A DNA stretch of 64,000 bases from Hyphobacterium sp. CCMP332 (GCF_014323565.1 NZ_CP058669.1:2135501-2199500), one strand, 5' to 3'; counted from the first letter of the stretch, positions 8,603 to 17,237 are shown. A program made the numbers and translations. Notes: generated by a model from the letters alone, not told the origin.

Positions 8603-9600
8603 CCCGCCTTTTCCATCAGATAGCCGAGGCAATCATCGCGGATGGCGGCTTCATTCGTGGTCAGCATGGCGGGGGTGAAGTCCCGCTTCAGGATCAGGCG
8701 GTCGCCCTCACGGACAAAGCACAGGTCAGTCACGTCTTCGCCGGTCTCGGTGGTCACGCGCACGGGATTCCCGCAATTGAGGATGCGGGCAAAAGTGGAG
8801 CCGGCCGGGCGGTCGAAGAAATTCCATTTTTCCAGACTGGCGGGAAATTCCACATCACCCTCCGCCCCATGTTCAAAGACCATGCGCGCGTCCGGATCGA
8901 TCAGGATGCGGCCGGTCACCGTATAGAGATCCAGCGGCAGATCCGGCGCGCCGCGCCAGTGATCGAGATGCAGCACATCCCGCACCAGATTGAAGGCCGC
9001 GTCTTCATTCGCCGCCACACCCGAATGACCACATTCTGCCGTGATCGCCGGGCAGAAGGCCGACATGGCCTCGCTACACGTGCCGGGCGGATTGTGCGTC
9101 ATCATGGCATTGGGCGAGAACAGGCTGGTCAGTTGCAGATCTTCCGGCCGCTCGTGATGGACCAGCGCATAATGCGGATTGGCCCCGGTATTATTGTGCA
9201 GATCAATGGCGGCGAAAGGTTGGGCCGCGCGGACAATCTCCGTCACCCGCGCCGCCAGCTCGTGCTCGGGCGTCTCACCCGCCCGCCAGATGCGGTTATA
9301 ATCGGGGCGCCCCGGCACCATGCGTAACTGCCGCTCTGCGGCGCGGACATTGCCGATGAAGATCAACAGGGACCGCGGCAGCGGATGATCCGCCATCCAG
9401 GCCTGAAGCCGTTTCAGCGCCTCCCAGCCGACGGTTTCATTGCCATGAATCAGGGCCGACACGAAAAGCGGCTGTTTCTGACGCCCCTCCAGCGCGATCA
9501 GCGCGCTTTCGGGAAACACGGTGCGCACATCGCGCGCGGCAAGGCCCGAGAGGTCAGGCAAAGCCGCATACCGCTCAATCGGAAACTCTAGATCCGCCAT
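8599..9600 (-). CDS. M14 family zinc carboxypeptidase/deacylase (AstE/aspartoacylase-like)
   Basis: 333 aa from ATG 9600. The zinc motif HGNE (His52, Glu55) and a later IDLHNN strand supplying the third ligand are those of the succinylglutamate desuccinylase/aspartoacylase branch of M14. A candidate catalytic Glu lies in AITAECGHSG. These enzymes cleave N-acyl amino acids or short carboxypeptidase substrates in the cytoplasm. The start overlaps the end of the upstream GCS2 ligase by 13 bp, so the two are almost certainly translated together and may act on the same glutamyl or amino-acyl conjugate. The substrate is inferred only as an acylated amino acid or peptide. Confidence 0.85.
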   Translation of the reverse strand: MADLEFPIERYAALPDLSGLAARDVRTVFPESALIALEGRQKQPLFVSALIHGNETVGWEALKRLQAWMADHPLPRSLLIFIGNVRAAERQLRMVPGRPDYNRIWRAGETPEHELAARVTEIVRAAQPFAAIDLHNNTGANPHYALVHHERPEDLQLTSLFSPNAMMTHNPPGTCSEAMSAFCPAITAECGHSGVAANEDAAFNLVRDVLHLDHWRGAPDLPLDLYTVTGRILIDPDARMVFEHGAEGDVEFPASLEKWNFFDRPAGSTFARILNCGNPVRVTTETGEDVTDLCFVREGDRLILKRDFTPAMLTTNEAAIRDDCLGYLMEKAG

Positions 9601-11015
9601 GTATGTACCGGCCGCCCGCCCTGCTGATTCTCGTAATAGGCTGCTACCAGACCCTGAAAGTCCCGGCCATGGCAATTGACCCAGCTGCGTTGCCAGGCGG
9701 CGCCATTCTGACCGGATTTCGCCCGTTCGCGAATGGGGGCCGTCACGGCTTTGGCTTCATGTTCCGGCACGCCGGACGTGATCAGCCCGTCGCGCGCCGC
9801 ATCGACCAGATGGTCATATATCAGGCGCTGCACATCATGCATCTCGCCATCAATCCACTGCACGGAGGCCCCGAGACCACGGCGCGCACAAGCATAGAAA
9901 TTCGCGCGGGCTGCCGCAAATGGCATGTCCGTCTCCGGAGCCGTGTCCCGCGCCGCCAGATGCCGGGTCAGGCCGATGAAGAAAGCGGCATTGGCCACCA
10001 TGTCCGTCACCGTCGGGCCGGCCGGCGTCACCCGGTTTTCAATGCGCAGATGCGGCGTGCCGGAACAATCACCGCCGACAATGGGCCGGTTCCAGCGCCA
10101 CAGCGTGCCGTTCTGGAGTTTGAAATGCCGGAGTTTTTCTGGCGACTGATCCTCGATCAGCGGCAGAAGGGCGTCATGCCCGTCCAGATTTTCCAGGAAA
10201 AGTTCCATGAGGCTCTTGCGCAACCAGCCCGCACCAAAAGTCACGCGGCCGACTTTGGCGCCATCGCGCCCCCTGAAAGAGGGAATGCCGATCGCCTGTT
10301 CAAAGGCGGGAATGCGCGTCTCCTCCCACAGCCGGCGGCCATAGAGGAAGGGAGAATTGGCGGAGATGGCGGTGACAGGTCCGGCGGCGATCTGCGCGGC
10401 ATTGAACATCCGCGCTTCTTCCTCACCGGGATTGACCGTCAGATGGGTCTGCAGGGACGTGCAGGCCGCCTCGATCATCAGATGGTTCTGGGCGAGCTGC
10501 AATTGCTCACGCCGCGCAATCTCGATCTCGGTAGGCTTGCCGCGCACCTTCATGACCTGCTCGTTCAGCGCCTTGTAGCGGTTGGACGGCGTCATCGTGT
10601 CCAGCGACAGCATGTCCTGGATGAGGGTCGGCGGGGTGCCGATCATCAGCGGCTTCAGGCCCAGCGTATTCGCCGCTTGCGTACAATCATCCCAGAGTTT
10701 TCCGATCTGATCCTTCAGCTTCGGCAGGCCGCCGGGCAGGGAATGCGGATCCAGATTGAGCTCGAAATTGAACCGCGCGAGTTCATGCGTGGCCAGCGGT
10801 TCGCCCAGTTTTTCCAGGAAGGCGTCGTTTTCCGGCGCTGGCAGCCAGTTGTCATCGACCAGCCAGGCTTCGACCTCCGCCCCGATCATCGGCGGATCAA
10901 AGGTCTCGAAGCGATTGTCCCGGAAACAGTCAGCCACGAGCCGCGTCTCGGCGCGCAGGCGTTTCAGGAAGGCCGGCGCATCGACATAGTCGCGATCGTT
11001 TACTTCCTGCCCCAT
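9588..11015 (-). CDS. Glutamate-cysteine ligase-like carboxylate-amine ligase (GCS2 superfamily)
   Basis: 475 aa. GGGAGG six bases before ATG 11015 fixes the start (an in-frame GTG at 11021 is too close). ATP-grasp-like GCS2 features include the metal-binding MIGAEVEAWLVDDN near residue 45, FNFELNLDP near 85, GTPPTLIQDML and a late RIENRVTPAGPT segment. The fold ligates the gamma-carboxyl of glutamate to an amine; the classic product is gamma-glutamylcysteine, but this branch differs from plant-type and E. coli GshA and its amine partner is unknown. Overlap with the M14 gene suggests a make-and-trim pair. Confidence 0.82.
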   Translation of the reverse strand: MGQEVNDRDYVDAPAFLKRLRAETRLVADCFRDNRFETFDPPMIGAEVEAWLVDDNWLPAPENDAFLEKLGEPLATHELARFNFELNLDPHSLPGGLPKLKDQIGKLWDDCTQAANTLGLKPLMIGTPPTLIQDMLSLDTMTPSNRYKALNEQVMKVRGKPTEIEIARREQLQLAQNHLMIEAACTSLQTHLTVNPGEEEARMFNAAQIAAGPVTAISANSPFLYGRRLWEETRIPAFEQAIGIPSFRGRDGAKVGRVTFGAGWLRKSLMELFLENLDGHDALLPLIEDQSPEKLRHFKLQNGTLWRWNRPIVGGDCSGTPHLRIENRVTPAGPTVTDMVANAAFFIGLTRHLAARDTAPETDMPFAAARANFYACARRGLGASVQWIDGEMHDVQRLIYDHLVDAARDGLITSGVPEHEAKAVTAPIRERAKSGQNGAAWQRSWVNCHGRDFQGLVAAYYENQQGGRPVHTWRI

Positions 11016-11254
11016 GCGCACCCTCCCCGCTAACCGACTTTAGACGCGATCATCGCCGTCTTCCAAGTGGCGGATGGCCGCATTTCTTGACAATCCTGCT
11101 GCAGGCGCGTAACTCCCGCCGCTCACATGCAAGCAGGGATGCTTGCCTTGACCGGCACGCGATGTCGGCGAGGTCCCGCGGTCGGCGAAGTTTTCGCTCA
11201 CCGGGGTGGTATTTCCCGTGTCTGCATAATGCGGCAATGGAGACGGGCGAACAC

Positions 11255-12778
11255 ATGTTCGACGCTTTAACAGAACGGCTTTCCGGGGTTTTTGACAGCC
11301 TGACCGGACGCGGCGCGCTTTCGGAGAAAGACGTCGACAAGGCCCTGCGCGAAATTCGCACCGCGCTTCTGGAAGCCGATGTCGCCCTGCCCGTCGTCAA
11401 GAGCTTCATTGCCGGCATCAAGGAACGCGCGATTGGCGAGGATGTTATCCGCGCCGTCGCCCCGGGCCAGCAAGTCATCAAGATCGTCCATGACGGTCTG
11501 GTGGAATTGCTGGGCGGGACAGGCGAACCGGAAGGTCTGTCGCTGGACGGGGAACCGCCCATCGTCATCCTGATGGCCGGTTTGCAGGGCTCGGGTAAAA
11601 CCACCACCTCGGCCAAGCTGGCGCGCCGCATCCAGACCCGCGACAAGAAGAAAGTCCTGCTCGCCTCGCTCGATACGCGCCGTCCGGCGGCGATGGAGCA
11701 ATTGCAGCAAATGGCCGCCCAGGCCGAGGCCGGCTTCCTGCCCATCGTCAAGGGCCAGGGCGCGGTCGATATCGCCAGGCGCGCCCTTCAATCGGGCCGC
11801 CTGCAAGGCTATGACGTCATCATCCTCGATACGGCGGGCCGCACCTCCATCGATGAAGACATGATGGCAGAAGCCAGGGCGATCTCCGATGTCGCCCGTC
11901 CGCGCGAAACCCTGCTGGTCGCCGATGCGCTGACCGGTCAGGATGCCGTCGAGACCGCCCGGCGCTTCCATGAACGTCTGCCGCTGACCGGCCTTGTTCT
12001 GACCCGCATGGATGGCGATGGCCGCGGCGGTGCCGCCCTCTCCATGCGCCATGTCACCGGCCTGCCGATCAAGTTTGTCGGTACGTCCGAAAAGGTCGAC
12101 GGTCTCGACAACTTCGATGCCAAGCGCATGGCGGGCCGTATTCTGGGCCGCGGCGATATCGTCGCCCTCGTTGAACGCGCCGCTGAAGACGTCGATCAGG
12201 AAAAGGCCGAACGCCTCGCCCGCAAGATGGCGAAGGGCAAGTTCGACATGGACGACCTCGCCGAGCAGTTGAAGCAATTGCAGAAAATGGGCGGTCTGGG
12301 CGGAATCATGGGCCTCTTGCCGGGCATGAACAAGAAGATGCAGGCACAGGCCGCAGCCGCCGGCATGGATGACAGCCTGCTCAGAAAACAGGGCGCAATC
12401 ATCTCCTCGATGACGCGGCAGGAACGCAAGAAGCCGGAACTGATCAAGGCCTCGCGCCGCAAGCGGATCGCTGCGGGCGCCGGCGTCGGCGTGCCGGAAG
12501 TCAACAAGCTTTTGAAAATGCACCGCCAGATGGCCGACATGATGAAGAAGGCCGGCAAGAAAGGCCCGCGCGGCATGATGGCCGGTTTCACGCCTCCGGG
12601 CGGCGGCGGTCCCGATCCGGCCTTGCTGGAACGCATGAAGGGCGGCGCCAAAAGCGGCGGCCTGCCCGGCCTTCCCGGTGCGGACCAACCGGCCTCCGGC
12701 GGCTCCACCCTGCCGGGGCTCGGGGGCGCACCGCAACTCGGGCCGGACGGCCTGCCGATCGGCTTTGGCAAGAAATAA
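11255..12778 (+). CDS. ffh: Signal recognition particle protein Ffh
   Basis: 507 aa GTPase of the SRP, which binds signal sequences and delivers ribosomes to FtsY. It has an N domain (1-90), the G1 P-loop GLQGSGKTTT at 109-118, DTRRPAAMEQL, DTAGRTSIDE and a TRMDGDGRGGA box. A methionine/glycine-rich M domain follows from about residue 300, with long Gly/Pro-rich tail. ATG 11255 (MFDALTERL) is the conserved start; ATG 11237 adds six residues. It leads the ffh-rpsP-rimM-trmD-rplS block. The 4.5S RNA gene is not in the window. Confidence 0.96.
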   Translation: MFDALTERLSGVFDSLTGRGALSEKDVDKALREIRTALLEADVALPVVKSFIAGIKERAIGEDVIRAVAPGQQVIKIVHDGLVELLGGTGEPEGLSLDGEPPIVILMAGLQGSGKTTTSAKLARRIQTRDKKKVLLASLDTRRPAAMEQLQQMAAQAEAGFLPIVKGQGAVDIARRALQSGRLQGYDVIILDTAGRTSIDEDMMAEARAISDVARPRETLLVADALTGQDAVETARRFHERLPLTGLVLTRMDGDGRGGAALSMRHVTGLPIKFVGTSEKVDGLDNFDAKRMAGRILGRGDIVALVERAAEDVDQEKAERLARKMAKGKFDMDDLAEQLKQLQKMGGLGGIMGLLPGMNKKMQAQAAAAGMDDSLLRKQGAIISSMTRQERKKPELIKASRRKRIAAGAGVGVPEVNKLLKMHRQMADMMKKAGKKGPRGMMAGFTPPGGGGPDPALLERMKGGAKSGGLPGLPGADQPASGGSTLPGLGGAPQLGPDGLPIGFGKK

Positions 12779-12819
12779 TCACATCAGATCAATCTTATAA
12801 AACTCAAGGAAACTGAACC

Positions 12820-13344
12820 ATGGCACTGAAAATTCGCATGTCCCGCGCGGGCTCCAAGAAACGCCCCTTCTACCGCATCGTCATTGCTGACTCGCGCTCG
12901 CCGCGCGATGGCCGCTTCATCGATCGCGTCGGTTCCTATAATCCGATGCTGCCGAAGGATGCCGAGCGCGTGAAGCTCAACATGGAAAAGATCGCGGAAT
13001 GGTATGCCAAGGGCGCCCGCCCGACCGATCGCGTCGCCCGCTTCATGCACGAGGCTGCGCCCGAGACCTATGCCTGGAAGCATGGCGACAACCCGAACAA
13101 GGGCAAGCCGGGCCAGAAGGCACAGGAACGCATCACCGAGAAGGCCGAAAAGGCTGCCGAGCTGAAAGCCGCCGAGGAAGAAGCCAAGGCGGCTGCCGCT
13201 GAAGCCGCGGCCGCTCCGGCTGAGGAAGCACCTGCGGAAGAAGCCCCTGCCGAAGACGCTGCTGCCGAAGCTCCGGCTGAAGAATCCGCTGCTGAAGCGC
13301 CGGCTGAAGAAGCTGCGGCAGAAGACGACAAGAAGGAAGGCTAG
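12820..13344 (+). CDS. rpsP: Ribosomal protein S16 with long acidic tail
   Basis: 174 aa, roughly twice the usual 80-100. Residues 1-85 are canonical S16 ([20 protein letters not shown], then [14 protein letters not shown]). From about residue 108 an Ala/Glu/Pro tail made of imperfect EEAPAE repeats runs to the end, preceded by a charged [14 protein letters not shown] helix. The tail should be disordered or helical, and its role is unknown, although S16 extensions occur in other alphaproteobacteria. An AAGGAA ribosome site lies before the ATG. It sits 41 bp after ffh and upstream of rimM. Confidence 0.96.
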   Translation: MALKIRMSRAGSKKRPFYRIVIADSRSPRDGRFIDRVGSYNPMLPKDAERVKLNMEKIAEWYAKGARPTDRVARFMHEAAPETYAWKHGDNPNKGKPGQKAQERITEKAEKAAELKAAEEEAKAAAAEAAAAPAEEAPAEEAPAEDAAAEAPAEESAAEAPAEEAAAEDDKKEG

Positions 13345-13407
13345 GGCCGCCTTGCTAAGCCTTTCCCTCCCCCTTGTGGGGAGGGGGGCGGTCTTTTCGT
13401 CGGAGCC

Positions 13408-13503
13408 CTTCGAGGCTGACTGCGTCAGCACCTCAGGGTGAGGTAGATAACGGATTATCATTCACCTCATGCTGAGGTGCGAGCGACAGCGAGCCTCGAA
13501 GCA
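13408..13503. repeat. BIME-like palindromic repeat, copy 1
   Basis: Two head-to-head copies of one unit of about 37-40 bp: CTTCGAGGCT, a variable part, then CACCTCAG and TGAGGT, facing its reverse complement across a short AT-rich spacer. The same architecture appears at 17017-17114 and 18269-18366. It lies between rpsP and rimM inside the ribosomal operon, and its transcript would form a long hairpin. Confidence 0.8.
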
Positions 13504-13520
13504 CCCGGCAGGATTTGGCC

Positions 13521-14045
13521 ATGGCAAACAAACTCATCACCATCGCCCAGATCAAGGGCGCGCATGGCGTCCGGGGTGAGGCGCGGATCCGCTCCTACAC
13601 GGCGGATCCGGTGGCCTGCTTCAGCTATGGGCCCTTTCTGGACGAGGCGGGAAAGCCCGTCCTGACGCCGGTGAAATGGCGTCCGGTGAAGGATGGATTT
13701 GTCGTCACTTTCAGGGAAAACCTGCAACGCGAGGCGGTCGCCGCCCTGCGCGGCACGAAGCTTTATGCCCCGCGCGAAGCCCTGCCGGCGACGGACGAGG
13801 ACGAATTCTACATCACCGACCTTCTGGGCCTCGACGCCGTTTCGCCCGAGGGTGAGCACCTTGGCAAGATTGCCTCTGTGCAAAATTTCGGTGCCGGCGA
13901 CCTGCTCGAAATCGACACCTCATCGGGCCGCATCTTCGTCGCCTTCACGCGCGACGCCGTGCCCGACATCTCGCTGAATGACCGCAAGGTCACGGTGATC
14001 CTGCCCGAGGATGACGGCGAGGACGGTGCCGAGGAAAAAGGCTGA
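13521..14045 (+). CDS. rimM: 16S rRNA processing protein RimM
   Basis: 174 aa. RimM binds S19 and helps mature the 3' head domain of 16S rRNA in the 30S subunit. The N-terminal domain starts with ITIAQIKGAHGVRGEARI and the PRC-barrel domain contains EFYITDLLGLDA and GAGDLLEID. ATG 13521 is preferred over the in-frame TTG 13515. It lies in the conserved rpsP-rimM-trmD-rplS order, but here rimM and trmD are separated by unknown genes. It ends in an acidic EDDGEDGAEEKG tail. Confidence 0.95.
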   Translation: MANKLITIAQIKGAHGVRGEARIRSYTADPVACFSYGPFLDEAGKPVLTPVKWRPVKDGFVVTFRENLQREAVAALRGTKLYAPREALPATDEDEFYITDLLGLDAVSPEGEHLGKIASVQNFGAGDLLEIDTSSGRIFVAFTRDAVPDISLNDRKVTVILPEDDGEDGAEEKG

Positions 14046-14098
14046 CAGCTCCCGGTTTTGATTGTTAGGGTTGCAATCAATCCTGGGGAGTATGTTTC

Positions 14099-14701
14099 AT
14101 GGAATGGATTTTCGGCCTGCTACTGGCCAGCTTTGCCGTGCCGCCTGAAGGTGCCGCAACAGGCCCTGCCACGGACACCATCTATTGCGATGCGGCCTTC
14201 CAGACCCGCAGCGGGCGGGCCTTCCGGATTATTCCCGACTGCCCGGATGTCGAAAACCGCGAAGTGATGGAAGACCAGGTGCGCCGCCAGATCAGAGAGG
14301 CGACGCCCGTCCTGAATGATCTCAGCGTGCGCGACATGACCGGGCGCATCTTCTTCCGTCCCGAACAGATTGATGGCGAAACCTATTGGCGGATTCAGCC
14401 CGGCGTGATTTCGCGCATCAATGCCTATTATCCGGTGAATGCCTATCGCAGTGCCGTCAGCGGGGCCTGCACGGCAACCTATGAGGTCATTGAAGGGGTG
14501 CCGGAAAATATCTGCATCCGCTGCCGCGCCGGGGATTTCCGCGGCGAATTCATCCGCGAAATGCGCCGCGCCATCCGCCGCTCGCATTACGTCAATACCG
14601 GCACACCCCTGCCACAGACCTACCGGGTGGATTTCCCGCATCCCGAAAACCCGTCCCCCGGCTTCCCGGATGTGCCCGATTGCGCGGACAGTGAGGAGTA
14701 G
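14099..14701 (+). CDS. Secreted protein with TonB C-terminal-like domain, unknown
   Basis: 200 aa beginning with a short hydrophobic export segment (about residues 3-20). The stretch CTATYEVIEGVP, then NICIRC, and a helix REMRRAIRRSHY follows the TonB_C layout (C-x-V-x-Y-V, loop, V-x-C, helix ending in Y), with two cysteines in place. An N-terminal half with two further cysteines (IYCDAAF, PDCPDVEN) may be a diverged second module. GGGGAG before the ATG supports the start. It precedes a paralogue by 3 bp. Function unknown; the TonB_C likeness is pattern-based only. Confidence 0.72.
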   Translation: MEWIFGLLLASFAVPPEGAATGPATDTIYCDAAFQTRSGRAFRIIPDCPDVENREVMEDQVRRQIREATPVLNDLSVRDMTGRIFFRPEQIDGETYWRIQPGVISRINAYYPVNAYRSAVSGACTATYEVIEGVPENICIRCRAGDFRGEFIREMRRAIRRSHYVNTGTPLPQTYRVDFPHPENPSPGFPDVPDCADSEE

Positions 14702-14704
14702 GGG

Positions 14705-15430
14705 ATGATCGGATTTCTGCTGGCCGCCGCACTGCTGGTGCAGGACGTCAAGGATCCCGATACGGCGCCAACCGACCCGGCGAATGTGCCGGATCTGGCC
14801 GGAGCCGCGCTGGGCGAGGACGGATTTGCCGGACAGGGCGAGCTCGATGCCAGCTATGTCGAACCCGAGCGCTATTCGGGACCGCGCAATGTGGTCTGCA
14901 CCTGGTCCTTCCAGGCCGGACGGCGAAGTCCGCGCGATCTGGAAGTCAGCTGCCCGGCCGGCGATCTGACCGAAGAGGTCGAGGCGCGCGCCTATGAGGT
15001 GATGAATTTCGAGACCCGCCGCAATACCGACAGCCAGATGCGCCGCGACACCGTGCGCGGGCGTCTGTTGATGCGGCGCAATCTGAACGAGCCGGACCGG
15101 CCCGACTGGCTCGCCGAAACCACAATGGTTCTGGGCGCCGTGCCCAGCTATCCCAATTCGCAGGCCCGGCGCGGCGCACCGGCCGTCTGCACGATCAGTT
15201 TTCACGTCATCGACAACCAGGCCGAGACGCAAGGCGTCACCTGTCTGACACCGGGCCTTGAAGAGGCGTTCGAGCGCGTCTCCGGCAGCGTGGTGGAGCG
15301 CTATGTCTTTGTCGGCGACGAGGACGTCTATTGTCAGGAAACCAGCCTCTCCTTCTGGTTCCAGCAGCCTATCAACATCCCGCCGCCACCGGCGCCGCAT
15401 TGCGAAATCCCGCTGGAGGCCAACCCGTGA
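14705..15430 (+). CDS. Secreted protein with two TonB_C-like modules, unknown
   Basis: 241 aa with a hydrophobic N-terminus (residues 1-12), then a low-complexity acidic stretch. Two modules share a pattern with the preceding gene: VVCTWSFQ ... EVSCPAGD ... ARAYEVMNF near 63-103, and AVCTISFHV ... GVTCLTPG ... ERYVF near 160-205. Each has a pair of cysteines that could form a disulfide. GAGGAG ahead of ATG 14705 overlaps the end of the upstream gene. It is probably a periplasmic or surface protein, and its function is unknown. Confidence 0.7.
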   Translation: MIGFLLAAALLVQDVKDPDTAPTDPANVPDLAGAALGEDGFAGQGELDASYVEPERYSGPRNVVCTWSFQAGRRSPRDLEVSCPAGDLTEEVEARAYEVMNFETRRNTDSQMRRDTVRGRLLMRRNLNEPDRPDWLAETTMVLGAVPSYPNSQARRGAPAVCTISFHVIDNQAETQGVTCLTPGLEEAFERVSGSVVERYVFVGDEDVYCQETSLSFWFQQPINIPPPPAPHCEIPLEANP

Positions 15431-15603
15431 TGACCGGACCGGCGCTGCTGTTGCAGAGCGCCGTTAAGACGGACGAGGAACGGCGCAATACCGGCCCGAT
15501 GCGCCATACCGAATTGCTGACCGCTAGCGAGGTCTGGTTCCAGCACGCTCCCCTGGAACAATACAATAACCCCCGACTCGCCAAGCGCTCCGCCCTCTGC
15601 TAA
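15430..15603 (+). CDS. Possible 57-aa protein of unknown function
   Basis: A 57-residue reading frame whose ATG overlaps the stop of the preceding gene (ATGA), with GGAGG about ten bases upstream, so it could be translated by coupling. It contains TASEVWFQHAPLEQYNNPR and ends in a cysteine. There is no known domain. It ends 13 bp before trmD. It may be real or a chance ORF. Confidence 0.38.
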   Translation: MTGPALLLQSAVKTDEERRNTGPMRHTELLTASEVWFQHAPLEQYNNPRLAKRSALC

Positions 15604-15615
15604 ACGCCGCGCGTC

Positions 15616-16326
15616 ATGTTTACCGCCAGTGTTCTCACCCTCTTTCCGGAGGCCTTTCCCGGGCCGCTTGGTGTCTCCCTGATCGGGGCTGCACAAAAGA
15701 AGGGATTATGGGCGCTAGAAACGGTGGACATCCGGGAATTTTCCCGTCATAAGCACGCCTCCGTTGACGACACGCCTGCTGGCGGCGGGGCCGGAATGGT
15801 CTTGCGCCCGGATGTGGCGGCGGCGGCAATAGATGCGGTGGACGCCTCTTTTGAAGAGGAACGGCCGCGGATTTATCTGACGCCACGGGGCCGTCCGTTC
15901 AGCCAATCCCGCGCAAGGGAGCTGGCCGCGGGTCCCGGCGTTGTGGTGTTTTGCGGGCGTTTTGAAGGCCTTGACGAAAGGGTCATCAGGACGCGGCAGC
16001 TGGAAGAGATCAGCGTCGGTGACGCGGTTCTCGCCGGCGGCGAAGCGGCCGCGCTCTGCCTCATCGAGGCGTGCGTGCGTCTGATCCCCGGAGTATTGGG
16101 GGATCCGGCCTCGGCCGAAGAAGAGAGTTTCGAGGGTGATCTCCTCGAATACCCCCAATACACGCGTCCGCGCGAGTGGGAGGGGGAGGAGATCCCGGAA
16201 GTGCTGTTGTCTGGTGATCATGGCCGTGTGGCCGCGTGGCGCCGGGAAATGGCGAAAAAAGTGACGCAGGAACGACGTCCGGATTTGTGGGACCGCCACA
16301 TCCGCCGGCAAGGAGACAACCGATGA
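15616..16326 (+). CDS. trmD: tRNA (guanine-N1)-methyltransferase TrmD
   Basis: 236 aa SPOUT enzyme that methylates G37 of tRNAs next to the anticodon, preventing frameshifts. The AdoMet trefoil knot is visible: [15 protein letters not shown] near residue 111 and [15 protein letters not shown] near 132. The C-terminal domain carries [11 protein letters not shown] and [13 protein letters not shown]. The ATG 15616 start gives the family N-terminus [13 protein letters not shown]. It overlaps the rplS start by 4 bp. Confidence 0.96.
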   Translation: MFTASVLTLFPEAFPGPLGVSLIGAAQKKGLWALETVDIREFSRHKHASVDDTPAGGGAGMVLRPDVAAAAIDAVDASFEEERPRIYLTPRGRPFSQSRARELAAGPGVVVFCGRFEGLDERVIRTRQLEEISVGDAVLAGGEAAALCLIEACVRLIPGVLGDPASAEEESFEGDLLEYPQYTRPREWEGEEIPEVLLSGDHGRVAAWRREMAKKVTQERRPDLWDRHIRRQGDNR

Positions 16327-16718
16327 ACCTCATCGAGAAGATTGAAAAAGACGAAGCTGTCCGTGTGATCGGCGAAAAATCCCACCCGGATTTCGATCAG
16401 GGCGATACGCTGAAAGTGCATGTGCGCATCAAAGAGGGCGAGCGCGAGCGGATCCAGATCTTTGAAGGCGTCTGCCTCGGCCGCAATGGTGCCGGCCTGC
16501 AGGAGAGCTTCACGGTCCGCAAGATCTCCTTCGGTGAAGGCGTCGAGCGGGTCTTCCCGGTCTATTCGCCGAATGTCGAGCAGATCGAGATCGTGCGCCG
16601 CGGTAATGTCCGCCGTGCCAAGCTCTATTATCTGCGCGATCGCCGCGGCAAGTCGGCCCGGATCTCCGAGCGTACCACCGGCCGGAATATGGAAAACGGC
16701 CGCGAGAAAAAGTCGTAA
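16323..16718 (+). CDS. rplS: Ribosomal protein L19
   Basis: 131 aa protein at the 30S-50S interface. Core motifs are present: [17 protein letters not shown] near residue 22, [15 protein letters not shown] near 44, [19 protein letters not shown] near 82, and [14 protein letters not shown]. The start follows AGGAG and overlaps trmD by 4 bp (ATGA). It is the last gene of the block, followed 24 bp later by a strong hairpin terminator. Confidence 0.97.
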   Translation: MNLIEKIEKDEAVRVIGEKSHPDFDQGDTLKVHVRIKEGERERIQIFEGVCLGRNGAGLQESFTVRKISFGEGVERVFPVYSPNVEQIEIVRRGNVRRAKLYYLRDRRGKSARISERTTGRNMENGREKKS

Positions 16719-16742
16719 GCGACGTTTCGCATACAGAATTGA

Positions 16743-16775
16743 AAAGGCCCGCCCTCACCGGCGGGCCTTTTTGTT
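16743..16775 (+). terminator. Rho-independent terminator after rplS
   Basis: A GC-rich stem AAAGGCCCGCC / GGCGGGCCTTT with a short loop, ending in a T-rich run (TTTTTGTTTG). It is correctly placed just after the rplS stop and would end the ffh-to-rplS transcript. Confidence 0.85.
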
Positions 16776-16820
16776 TGCGCCCGCAGCCCTTTTGCGTCAG
16801 TCCGGGGCCGCCCTCCACTC

Positions 16821-16926
16821 CGTCATTCCGGGGACCGCCAATGGCGGGAACCCGGAACCCATTCCGGAAGTTTCGCGGTTAAGGCATGGGTCCCGGATCG
16901 CCACTACGTGTCGTCCGGGATGACGG
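16821..16926. repeat. Palindromic repeat family 2, copy A
   Basis: An inverted repeat of about 105 bp: CGTCATTCCGGGGACCGC and GGGAACCCGGAACCCAT on one side, ATGGGTCCCGGAT and CCGGGATGACG on the other. A near copy is at 17135-17237. It is intergenic, in the repeat island after rplS, and carries no coding sequence. Confidence 0.75.
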
Positions 16927-16991
16927 GACTTGAATGACCTCATGTCCCCTACTTGATCGGGGAGTGAGGTGCCTGGCGCAAGCCGGCCTCA

Positions 16992-17121
16992 AACCATGCA
17001 CCACGCTGGAAGCCTCCTTCGAGGCTCACTCCGCTCGCACCTCAGGATGAGGTGATCTTGAATTTCAACCTCTAACCGACCTCATGGTGAGGTGCTGCCG
17101 CAGGCAGCCTCGAACCACGCA
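16992..17121. repeat. 130-bp perfect direct repeat, copy A (contains BIME copy 2)
   Basis: Base-for-base identical to 18244-18373, 1.25 kb away in the same orientation. It contains a BIME-like unit (17017-17114): CTTCGAGGCT to CACCTCAG, then the inverted counterpart ending GCAGCCTCGAA. Sequence just upstream (the CCTCATG and GGGGAGTGAGGTG segment) is also similar but not identical. Perfect identity suggests recent duplication or conversion. Confidence 0.88.
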
Positions 17122-17134
17122 CGCCCCTGCCCCC

Positions 17135-17237
17135 CGTCATTCCGGGGACCGCCGCAAGCGGGAACCCGGAACCCATTCCGGTTGTTTCACGGTAACAGCA
17201 TGGGTCCCGGATAAGGCTTCGCCTTTCCCGGATGACG
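17135..17237. repeat. Palindromic repeat family 2, copy B
   Basis: A second copy of the element at 16821-16926 with the same outer arms CGTCATTCCGGGGACCGC and CCGGATGACG and the same inner arms GAACCCAT and ATGGGTCCCGGAT. The centre differs (GTTGTTTCACGG). It ends 13 bp before the DUF983 gene. Confidence 0.75.

Noticed and set aside
11016-11254. 4.5S SRP RNA gene upstream of ffh
   Set aside because: The conserved GGTCAGG...GGAAG...GCAGCC core was searched for by eye and is absent.
14120-15400. A 426-codon minus-strand open frame opposite the rimM-trmD insert genes
   Set aside because: The plus-strand genes have ribosome sites, export segments and repeated modules; the reverse frame is low in aromatic and motif content and looks like a shadow.
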